Notes under the pieces: generated by a model | Seen by the model: only the letters and a program-made list of their open reading frames with translations | Databases searched by the model: none | Told to the model about the DNA's origin: nothing | Translations under genes and position numbers: made by a program | In this document: piece after piece, positions 11,201 to 21,109 of the stretch | Position numbering within the stretch: the first letter of the stretch is position 1 | Layout: each line of letters starts with the position of its first letter | Assembly: GCA_010279815.1 (NCBI GenBank) | Contig: QEOQ01000508.1 | Coordinates: forward strand, 2,418,457 to 2,482,456 | Reading direction: 5' to 3' | From: Brachionus plicatilis | Taxonomy: Eukaryota > Rotifera > Eurotatoria > Ploima > Brachionidae | DNA length: 64,000 nt

Positions 11201-14200
11201 TAATTTTTGGTAAAAATCTCAAGCTTAATGCCGCATTAATCTAAAAGGAAACTTTATTTTATTGCAGACTTAGGCAAAATAAAAAGAATTTAAAAAAAGA
11301 TTTTTCTAAAGGACGTTTCTCTTTAATTTTGCTGTGTATAAAAAAAATAAACAAGTTATCATTTAATTGATAAAATATATTTTTGATAATTTTTTATCGT
11401 GAGAACATATTTTTTTCCTTATTTACACAAGTTAAAGAATTCAAAATGCTAGGTAAATAAAAAATTCGCTAATTATAAAGTTTAATTTGCTATGTTAGTA
11501 AAAAACAAAGATAGAAATTATTTTTTGCCATTTATTGATTTTTATAGGTAAATTTAAAAAAAATGTAATCTTTAAATAAAAATTAGTTAGGTAAAATAAA
11601 ACAATTGCCCAGTAAATTAAAAATAACCAAAAAAAATGTCTTTTGTCTTATGAGAGCTTGCATTGCTTTGGCTGGATGACGAATACAAAGGTTTATCGTC
11701 ATCATTTTTACTCATTTAATTATTTTTATACCAAATTTCGAGTTTTCCAAGGTTTGATATTTTTTTATCCTGGTTCTCTGATTCATGGACATTAACTTTA
11801 AGACTGTCACTCAAATAATGCAAACATAATTTTTTTCCTTTGTTTTTTTTTTATTTAATAATAAGTTCATTATTATTAATAGATTTAAATTATTTTAGCA
11901 ATAAATTCGCTCTTATTTATTTAATCGACGACTCAATGAACTAAATACCCGAAAGAGACCCTCTATTACCTTCTTCCTGTTTTAATAAAGCATTTTTATC
12001 AAAAAGCTTAGAAATTTAATTTCTCATTCTAGCACTTTGATTTATTTACATAGCGTTTTGAATTTTTTAACTATCATTTAAATGTATGCCAATTTTTATT
12101 GGATTTTATTAAGAATTTTTAATTTTTTTGAAGAGTTTTTTCAATATTAGGTATTTTGTCTGACAAAATTTTTTTTCTACAGAATTCAAAAAATCAATAA
12201 ATCAATTTATCTTATCCCTTTTTTATACAAATTTAAGTAAAATTAAAAATTTCTAAATTCTGGAAAAAAAATTAAAAAAAATAAACTTAATATCGAAAAA
12301 TCTTCAAATTGCTCAAAAAAATTTGTACTTTTTTTTTAAATCAAATCATTAAAAATTGTAAGGAAAAATGTGTACTCATAAAAAAAATTATGTCAAATAA
12401 AAAACAATTAAGAACTTACATCAATTCCAATTGATTTCTTTTTAACAATTTCAGTTTGCATAGAAGTATTGATGCCAGCTGACAAAATGCTTGTTTGAAT
12501 CTGCATCGATTGATTTTTATTGAATTCTTTGATTTGGCGATCATCATCAAATTCCATCATATTTGCATCCACATTGACCTGAGACTCATCATATCCACAA
12601 TGACTCAGCTTGCGTTTAATGGACCGATCATTGGGTCCAGAAGAGCAAATTTTACTACTCAACTCTTCATTTAATTTATCTATTTGGCAATTCAATTTTT
12701 TAAATTTCTCTTCATTTTCAGCAAGTATAGCATCGTAATTTTTTTTTATTTCCTCCAATTTCACTTTAGATTTTCTTTCATTAACCTGTTCGATAAAATT
12801 GATTCTCTCAGCCAAATCGCTGTCAATTCTAAGCTTGTAATTTTCCATTTCTTTCTGAAAATAGCTCTCGGTCTCTTCAACTTTTCTGGACCACTTTGTA
12901 ACCAATTGATTTCTCAGCTCGGCCTCAAATTTGGTCGCATCTCGCCTGGTCTTTATGATGTAAACCCTTAAGTTTTCAATTATTTGACAAAGTTCTGTGT
13001 TTGACCAACTTTGAAGTTCGGACATGTCAGCAGTGTTTTTTACAATGGCCATGGAGGTTTCGTTTAACAATGTACTCAAGTCGGATTCAATAATTGAGTT
13101 TTGAGCAGTGGTTTGGTCACCTTTCTTGACACTTTGGACCACACTCTTCGGAGTTTTGGCATTTATACGAGTTGACTCAGCTTTTTTCATTTTGGAATGA
13201 TTGAGTGTGATGTTGGTAGTGCTGGTTGTGGTGTTCATGGTTGTTTCGACAGTAATTTCTGTTTCTTCGATTTCAGTTTCTTCCACTTCGGTTTCTTCAT
13301 CAGTTTCCTCAATTGTTTCGTCATCGGACTCTTCTTCACTTTCGTCTTCAACAGTGGTTTCATTTACAGTCGAAGAAGTTTTCTGTAATTTTGACTTGGT
13401 CGCACTTTCCTCGATTTCAGTCTCTTCTTCAGTTTCTTCCTCTTCTTCTTCATCTTGACTTCCTTCTTCTGACTCCTCGATTTCTTCTTCGGTATCTTCG
13501 TCACTTTCCTGACAAGTCTCCTCAATTTCAGTCTCTTCCTCACCAGATTCTTCTTCTGAGTCTTCTTCCTCTTCACTTTCTTCTTCCGAGTCATCTTCTG
13601 AATCTGAGACATGTTTGGTCTTGTTTTGGTCTGACTCCCAGGCAACTGACTGGCGATCATTTTGCTCAACTTTTTCTGGCTCTACCTTGTAGTGTATTTT
13701 TTCCTCGTCATTTAGACCAATTTGAATTTGATTAGCAATGGATGAAAACTTAAGGACATTGACGTTTTCGTCGAAAAAATTAACTGACGGATTAAGATTG
13801 ACAATCATTTTGACCATGCCACGACCTTCAAAGTAAGCCTGAAATAGCCGAGTCAATTTGTTTACTCGATATGGAACTTGTAGCTGGGCTCCCTTACTTG
13901 AAAATTAAAATTTTTAAATTATTTATTTAGAAAAAATTAAATTCATTTAGAATTGTTGGTTTAAGTGCAAAATTAATTTTTAATTAGATGACGAATGTTC
14001 ATTCAGATCTTTCAAAATAAGAATATTTTTTATTTTTTAAATTTTTTCTGCAAATGGATCAATTTTAGTTTTTGGCAAAAGTCTGCCAAAGTTTTACATT
14101 ACAATTAAGTAATTCTTTTAGATACTCTTGGATGCCAAAAATTGCTCAGTTTAGTAGACTTTCACAGTGGATGAAACAAAAATTGTTTCTTTTGCAGAAC

Positions 14201-16893
14201 AAATAGCTGATAATTAGCATCAAAATTGGAACATCTTTAATTTATTTATTGAAATTAATTTAAAGTTATTTTATGAAATTTAACAATGAAAGCTTTAGAG
14301 TTTGCTTTGAAGCAGCTTAAAATTCTGACATCAAAAGCATCAACGAGTCAAATGACTCAGTATAAAAAAATTTTGGTGATTCTAGTGTTGAAATAAATAT
14401 TGTCCCTATATCCAAATTTTATATTTCTATTTTCTAACAAAAAAAAACACGAATAAAAATGATAAAGTTTTTTTTATTGCGACAAATCCTTTATATCATT
14501 AGACACTTGAGTCAAAATTATCGGCATTGTAAAATTTTAGTACAAAAACTATAGTACATAAAGTAAAAATTTAATAATTTTTTTTCTAATTGTGCAAAAA
14601 GGATTCTGTACAATTAATTAAAAATGATTCTGTAAAATTGTACAAATTTTTACAAACGAATTTCAAGCTCTGCAAAAACTCTTCAATTTATCGCATATTT
14701 TAATCAAATATTTTTGATGATGTGCATTTTACAGAAAATTGCAGAGTTTTTGCAAAGCTTGGAATTCTTTTGTAAAAAATTGTACAATATTTTACTATTT
14801 ACAGAATCATTTTTGCACAAATAGTAAAAAAATATTAAGTTTTTACTTTTTGTACTAAAATTTCATATTGCTAAATTTTCTCAATTTTTTTATTTTAAAA
14901 TGTGGAGACTCAATGTTCCAGAAATAATTTAGCCATAAAATTTGATTTTTTTTGTCTTTCCACAACTTATTTTCCAAATATTTATGTGCAGTCATAGAAG
15001 GGCTGAGGGCTGCTCAAGCCCTAAAAATTAAACAGGGTTGAGCACCCCTTTGAAAAGTTCTATTTATCAAAACAGTAATAATTTTTCAGTTTAATTGTAA
15101 ATTTTAACAAAATAGAGAATTTAGATTAGTTTCCATATTTTATAACTCATAAGTTAAATATTTTTTTTTAAATTTCATCTAATAAGATGAAATTTAAAAA
15201 AAAAATTTCCACTTCAAGCTCAGGGTCCTAAGTTAATTTTTTTAATTTAAAACAAATAAAATAATGGACTTACCTATTTTTTTGATTTTGCATCATTGTT
15301 TCGATGCAGCGCGAAAGTGACATCAAAGAAGTATTGATACATGAGGCCTCTTTTTGTGTAATACCAACAGCGTTAGTTTTTGATGATCGCTCAATGCCAG
15401 CCAAATCACAAAAACTCAACCTAAAACAACGAAAATATATATTTTTTTTAAAACTATTATTCACAAAAATTTATTTAATAAATTTAAAAAAAAATGTATT
15501 TTCTAAATATAAACTTATAATAATTTGGCTGAAAAAGGAAAATTAAAAAAAAAAAAGCCCACTGATTAATGTAGATGGTAGCGCCTTTGTTAATTGTATT
15601 GTTTTCGATTGTGACCAATTTGAGACAAAAAGTAGCATGACTTCTAGACGACGTCGCATTGATAGAGTTGGACGATTTTTGCAAATTTTTTTCTCCATAC
15701 TTTAAGACTTTTATTGCCTCTTTAGTGTCGAATACGGGGATATGATTCAAGCCCTCTACATACGGCACTCGATTCATATCTTCGCGAATTTTGAGCTGTG
15801 GTCGCTCATTATTGGCAAGGCTCATTTTGGATTTAGTAGGTATTGTGAGCAAATCGTATACATTGTCATTATACAATTCATAGAAGCAAAGCCAAAGGGC
15901 GTACCTTTTATTCTCTGATATTTTTATTTTAGAATCAAGGCCCAGAAGATTAGACGCCGAGCTACAATAGCTCGAGATTGAATCAAGAGATCCGAATTTT
16001 TTGGTTGGCATCAAGGATCCACTCGCGTCCTCCAAATCATTCAATGAGCCAAATGAGTCAGTCCGATCTATTTCTTTGTAGTTAGACAGCTTGAGAATTT
16101 GTTCCTTAATGTTGAGTTCTGAGTTTAGTTCCGCTTCAGTGAGGGAAGATATTTCGTTGAATTTTTCCGGCTTGTAGGAATAAGCAGCTCGTTTGGTCTC
16201 TAGGTTGTTTTTGAGTGTGTCGAAGAGAACGTCAAGAGTTCGCGGGATTAAGCCCGCATTTTTGTTTGTTCCCTGCATGGTAAATGTTTTGCCTGAATTG
16301 GTCACACCGTAGCTGAATATCAACAAGTTTTCGCCATTGAAGAACTTTTCCAGACAAGGAAAAATTGTTGCTTTAAAAAAGTCCTGCTGACTTATGTCAG
16401 GCTGAAAAACATAAGAAAAACTGTACAGTGTGTTGGACAGATTTTGCAAACTTTGCTTATTTTGGCAATAAACTGAATATTTGGGTGGTATAAGCGAAAT
16501 GGCGGTGTCCGAGTGAATTTTGTAGTGTTTCTAAAAAAAAAAAAGGTTAAATTGTGCCATGGCAAATTAAAGTGGAACAATTACGATATTGTTTTGTTTT
16601 GCCATTTCTTGGTCAGTGAGTGGTTTAAGTTTGAGGAATATGTGAATGGGCTCCGAGTGGTTGATTGATCGAAATTCTTCTTCATTGTATAAGTTCTTTT
16701 TTAGGTCATGTATACTAGTGGTGTTGTTGAGCGACTCCTCGACATGGTCAATTTTGCTTTCACTGGTCCCGTCTGATGATGAATCGAATGTCGATTTTTC
16801 AGATGTGTCTTGGGTGATCTCCAAATCAGTGGTTTCATTAATTGATTCGGCTTCTTTTCCATTGCTTGCTAAGTAACAATACGATGCTTCCAT
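8211..16893 (-). CDS. KIF20: Kinesin-6 (KIF20-like) mitotic motor, seven exons, 1445 aa
   Basis: Exons on the minus strand are 16893-16585, 16530-15563, 15420-15274, 13896-12420, 9759-8547, 8486-8341 and 8288-8211. All junctions are GT-AG and phases match, giving exactly 1446 codons with the stop. The motor domain shows the P-loop GVTNSGKT (about 178-185), switch I NATSSRSH (about 394-401), switch II DLAGIE (431-436, where most kinesins have DLAGSE) and VPYRVNKLTRLFQ. A roughly 100-residue Ser/acid-rich insertion (about 210-310) inside the motor is a kinesin-6 trait, and GLIPRTLDVLFDTL resembles KIF20A/B. A very acidic Glu/Ser region (about 574-695), coiled coils (about 780-890 and 976-1200) and a Lys/Ser-rich tail follow. 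Known family members are plus-end motors of the central spindle and cytokinesis; that role here is inferred. Introns 3 and 4 (1.4 and 2.7 kb) are filled with mobile elements. Confidence 0.9.
9830..10545 (+). mobile_element. Inverted-repeat element in kinesin intron 4 with a coding-like insert
   Basis: CAGTAAA words crowd the left flank (about 9870-9960) and TTTACTG words the right flank (10210-10510), so the two sides are inverted relative to each other. A 58-bp segment is also directly repeated at 10210-10268 and 10401-10456. Between them an open frame (ATG at 9924, with an inner ATG at 10000) encodes up to 94 residues, including HGIGKIYDPQGTF and ELVGLDARKTLKEH, which look like real protein rather than AT noise. 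It lies antisense to the kinesin gene. I do not recognise the family. A non-autonomous DNA transposon carrying a transposase or captured exon piece is the best reading. Confidence 0.5.
11046..11275. mobile_element. Short MITE in kinesin intron 4
   Basis: GCCTTGAGTCCGCATTAAA at 11046 pairs with TTTATTGCAGACTTAGGC ending at 11275. Inner segments (TGGCATTAAAGCTTGA against TCAAGCTTAATGCCG) are also inverted. The whole 230 bp is a near palindrome. Confidence 0.6.
11935..11985 (-). repeat. Second copy of the 1061-1104 repeat
   Basis: AGAGACCCTCTATT followed by TTCTTCCTGTT is the inverse of the 1061-1104 segment. It lies in kinesin intron 4. Confidence 0.5.
14523..14872. mobile_element. Palindromic MITE, same family as 28732-29036
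   Basis: Ends are GGCATTGTAAAATTTTAGTA and the inverse of TACTAAAATTTCATATTGC. Internal arms repeat GTACAA, GCTCTGCAAAAACTC and their complements around a centre near 14700. It lies in kinesin intron 3. Confidence 0.75.
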
Positions 16894-17534
16894 CGTTATT
16901 TGAGGTACAACTAATTTAAGCTTATTTTAAACTCAAAATGCTATATTAAAATTTGTAAAGAAAATTTTTGAATATGCAGCTAAAAAATTAGAGAAATTTA
17001 AATTTTTAAATTTAAAGCTAAATAACATTCAACTTTAAACTTGAGCTAATAAATTAATTATTTGTAAGGAATTTTGTCTTTGAAATTTTAAAGTTAAATT
17101 TTAGAAAATTTTGAGCACAAATAAGGACATGACCAGTTTATTTTTTATTTTTTTTATTCAGACATGATTGTTAATAAAAACCAGTAGGACTTGCTGCTTC
17201 GATGCATGAAAAAAGGCGATTAAGTTTAGGCTCGAAAAATTTGCATTGATTTGACAGAAAAAACAATGTTTTTACAATATTTTTATTCATATTTTTTGAA
17301 ATTTTCTACAATTAAATATTTCAAGTCTAGTTAAATAATTAAAGTGGCGAAGACCAATTTTAAAAATTAATCAATCATTCAATAAAGAAAATTTTGTTTC
17401 ATTTTTATTTTTTTGAATAAATCTTAGAGAAATTTGTGAGTTCAATGTTCAACTAAAAAAATTTATTAATTGTATTTTAATTTACAAGTTATTCAAAGTT
17501 CAGCAGTTCGATCTATTTAGAAGTTAAAATATGA
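16894..17534. other. Intergenic, upstream of the kinesin gene
   Basis: AT-rich sequence upstream of the kinesin ATG. I see no recognisable TATA box or other gene. The kinesin promoter should lie at the left edge of this stretch, read on the minus strand. Confidence 0.4.
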
Positions 17535-18060
17535 TACACACTCAAATATTATGCACCAAGAGGCCTTTAATAAACTTAAACAACTAGCAGTTTCAAATCG
17601 ACTCTTTAAGTTGGGTGATAGATATGCCAGCGCAAAATTGAGTCATTCTATTCTTTTATTTATAAAAAGAGCTGCCTGACCGGTCATTCCACCGGTCAGG
17701 CACCATTTTTTCAATAGATGTTTAATTGTCAAAAAAATGAAATGATATCGTAAAGAAGCATGCTTTCGAACTAGAATATAGAGAAGGTTTCGAATCAAGA
17801 TATATCGAATATACAACTCCGTTGTGTAATTGCTACCCAGTAATTTCTTCTTTTTTTCCTGATTTATCAAATATTTAAATATGTCTAACCTCTAGTTATC
17901 TCAACATATCGTTTTTAATTTTCTTTTGACTTTTTTCCTTTTTTTATTATCATTCTTATTTATTTTCTACTTTATTTTATTTTATTTAACTTTATTTTAA
18001 TTTTTTTTAAATATATTCTGAAGGAACATTAGCTCGGTACAGGTAAAAAAATAAATAAAA
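17535..18060 (+). mobile_element. 5'-truncated LINE: ORF2 C-terminus plus 3' UTR and A-rich tail
   Basis: About 45 open codons (17535-17679) include EAFNKLKQLAVSNRLFKLGD and RYASAKLSHSILLFIKRA before TGA. This resembles the extreme C-terminus of Jockey/CR1-type ORF2 proteins. A perfect hairpin overlaps the stop. The 3' end reads TTCTGAAGGAACATTAGCTC followed by GGTACAG and an AATAAATAAA tail. The same terminal sequence recurs at 54781-54840, which supports a shared LINE 3' end. Confidence 0.55.
17674..17701 (+). other. Perfect 11-bp stem-loop overlapping a LINE stop codon
   Basis: GCCTGACCGGT, loop CATTCC, ACCGGTCAGGC. The stem is GC-rich within an AT-rich region, and the TGA stop (17677-17679) lies in its 5' arm. 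A role in retrotransposon RNA recognition is possible but not shown. Confidence 0.8.
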
Positions 18061-18333
18061 ATAAATGTATTTTAATTTAAAATATGACACAACAATGACA
18101 GCTGCTTAAAGTTTAAACGCCATTCTTTCAGTATAAAAATTTAAAGGATTTATTTTGTTTTTTTTTTGTAAATTAAAATTTAAAGTAAATTTGAACTACT
18201 AAAATCAAAAATACTATTATCAAAAAGCCTAAAATTTAAAAATTTCAAAAATCAAAAATCAAATATCAAAAATTTTTTTACAATATTTTTTATTAATTCT
18301 TTTGTAATTATATTTTGAATAGGGATTACTTGT

Positions 18334-18685
18334 GGTTGTGAAGTTCATTTCAATTCGATCGTTTCAATTCAGAAAAATTTTAATAACTTTTTTACAATAA
18401 GGAATAATTTTGTTCTGTAAAAAGCTTAATGTTTAAGCAACTTTGCTTAATCCGAAAATATATGTCTGCAAAAATTCTGCAATAAATTTGCACTGTTGAT
18501 TAGAATACTTTTTAATGGCGTGCAAAATGCATAAAATTGCAGAGTATTTTGCAGACCTATTTTACTGCATTAAGCAAATTTGCTTATAATTAAGCATTTT
18601 ATAGGACTAAATTTTTTCTTTTAGTAAAAAAGTTATTCTAGTTTTTCTGAATTGAAATGATCGAATTGAAACGAACTTCACAACC
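18334..18685. mobile_element. Palindromic MITE
   Basis: GGTTGTGAAGTTCATTTCAA at the left is mirrored by TTGAAACGAACTTCACAACC at the right. AATTCGATCGTTTCAATTCA is likewise mirrored further in. The centre (TCTGCAAAAATTCTGCA and AAATTGCAGAGTATTTTGCA) resembles the centre of the 14523 and 28732 MITEs. Confidence 0.75.
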
Positions 18686-19140
18686 CCAAAATACTCCAAA
18701 TAATTTTAATTTTTTATTGTTAATTTTGCGTTTTTAAATTTTTTTGATAACTAAGTTTAGATGTTAAGAATTATCTTAGCAATTCTTAAATAATTAATTT
18801 TTATAGTTTTAAGTTAAAAAAAATAGTTATTAATAAAGCTAAAAATGATTTTTCTCTTTTTTCTCAGATTGTTCATTTAATTTAAAAAAACTGGTTTATG
18901 ATGTATTTTTTGTTTAATTTCAAAATTTGATTTCGAGACATTTTTTCATGTCAGGAAAGTCATGTTTACAGATAACCAAGTGTTATAAATAGAAAATTTT
19001 TGCAGAGTTTTAAAAATAAAAATTTTATTTAAAAAAAATCAAGACTTAAATGTTTAAATAATTGACAACCGAAGATAAAAGAGTGTAATGTTTGAACAGT
19101 ATCAGTTAAATATTTTTTAATTATTAAAAAAATATTTTAG

Positions 19141-20640
19141 GAAAAGTTTTTCCAGGGCAGTTCCGAATGGCAGAGCCTTCTTTTCAGCCCACATGGTTGC
19201 AATATGATTAAGATATATATTAATTATATGTGTATAATTATAGTAGAAAAATTAATATCTAGATTTTATAAAAATTGTTAAATTAAATTTTTGCTAAGAG
19301 TTTGGCGTGTTAATGATTGAATCAAAGGGTGTTTTGTACTTTAAATTGTTTCTGGAGGAGTTTTGAAGCAGAAAGTCCTGGATCTCCTGAGCTATTATTT
19401 CATGACTTTGCCTTGTGGTGATAAATTTAGAAAAAAGCTTGTTTGCTCTGTCATCAATCAAGTCGATTCTTAGCTCTTTGTGGATTGTTTTGATTCTTGT
19501 CTTTAGTGGAAAATACTTTATGATTCGCAAGACTCGATTTTGCATTTTTTGCATTTCGGCTCTTATGTTCTGAGTGCCTGACTGAAGTATTATAAAAGAG
19601 TAGTGGAATAATGATCGTATGAGCGACATGTATAAAATTCTGTTGATTTTAAAAGATGATCTCCATTTAAAACTTTTAATTTTCCTGATTAGGTTTATTT
19701 TGGAAATTTGTTTTGAATTGATAATTTTCAAATGTTCTTTGTAGTTGATTTTGGGATCTAGTTTAATACCAAGGAATTTTGGATTTGGGTCAAGAGGAAT
19801 ATGTGAGTTCCCAATTTTTATTTTCATTCCATATCCTTTCTCATAATTTTTTCGAAGGCCAGCTTTGGTAAATGTTGTGTAGCAAGTTTTTTTTTCGTTA
19901 ATTTTAAATCCCCATTTTTTGCAGTACTCAACGATTCTATTCACTGCCTTTTGAAGAATTATCTGAATTCCCTTTTACTGGTCCTGGATGCCCAGATACA
20001 GAGGTCATCTGCGAACAAGGCTATTTTAATATCTGAAGGAACACTATTTGCTATATCGCTAAAAAACAGAATGAAAATGGTAGGGGATAGGCAACTTCCC
20101 TGAGGGACTCCACATTTAATAGACTTATTTTTTGAAGTTTGGCCATTATAGCTGACTCTGAAAGAGCGGTTTGTGAGAAAGTCTTCAATCCATCGGAGAA
20201 ATATTCTATGAAGATTGTGTTCTTTTAATTTTGCAATTATACCATTGTGTGATGTTTTGTCAATGGCCTTCTCAAGATCGAAGAAGATAGCTCCTGTTAG
20301 TTGATTGCGGTTGAATCCATCTTTTATTGATTGGTTTAATCTCAATATGTGATCTTGGGTGCTTTTGGATTTTCTGAAGCCAGATTGACTAGTTGGTAGA
20401 ATTTTTGAGTTTTCTGCCCAGTCTTGAATCTTTTGATTTACAATTTTTTCGAGCCATTTGGCTAAGCAACTGAGGATGGAGATCCTGTAACTGAGGAGGG
20501 CCTGTAAGAGTCTATACTATCTGGAGGTTTATTTTTTTAAGAATCATGATAATTTTGGATTTTTTCCAAATTGAGGGTATGTGGCCATGATTAAGAGAGT
20601 ATCAGTTAAAATAGATATATAATTTTATTGCTGACAATTT
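19141..20640 (-). mobile_element. LINE ORF2 reverse transcriptase, frameshifted copy with 3' end
   Basis: On the minus strand the RT motifs run in order: HIPSIWKKSKIIMILKK near 20590-20540, SYRP, ILSCLAKWLEKIV, SQSGFRKSKSTQDHILRL, motif A (AIFFDLEKAIDKTSHNGI), motif B (GVPQGSCLSPTIFI), the catalytic motif C FADD (IALFADDLCIW) and the thumb (KFLGIKLDPKINYKEH). Frameshifts occur near 20500-20540 and at 19945-19958, so this copy is dead. It is also 5'-truncated, as no endonuclease is seen. The 3' UTR ends around 19141-19205 with GGCTCTGCCATTCGGAACTG, a motif shared with four other loci in the window. The class is Jockey/CR1-like LINE; the exact clade is uncertain. Confidence 0.85.
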
Positions 20641-21109
20641 CGATCAAAACAAGGAAAACTAATTTAAATCAATTTTTTTTATTACTTTTGTCAATCTCAC
20701 TTTCTTCTTTACTTGATTTAGCATCTTATTAGCTGGTTTTCTCTGCTTTTGAATTATAAATAAAATTAAAAACAAAATTCTTAAAAATAACTTATTTTTT
20801 TGACAAATAGTAGCAATTAATTTGAATGAAAAAAATCTTAAAAATAAAAAAATTTTAATGGTTAATAAGGGAAAATTTCAAATTAAGCCAAAGAAAAAAA
20901 GCTCTTTCCAAATGTTGTCAACGTTTTCTAATTTCGTACACATTAACGTTGCTAAGCTTGAATTTTTTTCAAATTATTTTATAATATTTCAACATAATCT
21001 TATTCACAGTTAAATTTGTTCAATGCTTTTTTTTGTTTAAAAACCCTGTAGTCTTGATAATAATAATATGCCACCGCCTAGAGACATAAAAAAGTCAGCA
21101 GGCATAAGC
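20641..21109. other. Intergenic, upstream of NEK11
   Basis: AT-rich. An open frame at 20822-21013 lacks an ATG start and any recognisable motif, so I do not call it. An ATG at 21067 lies just before the NEK11 start in another frame. Confidence 0.4.

Noticed and set aside
13197..13735. Several frames across the kinesin acidic region
   Set aside because: Products of the repetitive GAA/GAG codons read in other frames.
17785..17800. GGTTTCGAATC, considered as a tRNA B box
   Set aside because: No matching A box or cloverleaf upstream; no tRNA gene could be supported anywhere in the window.
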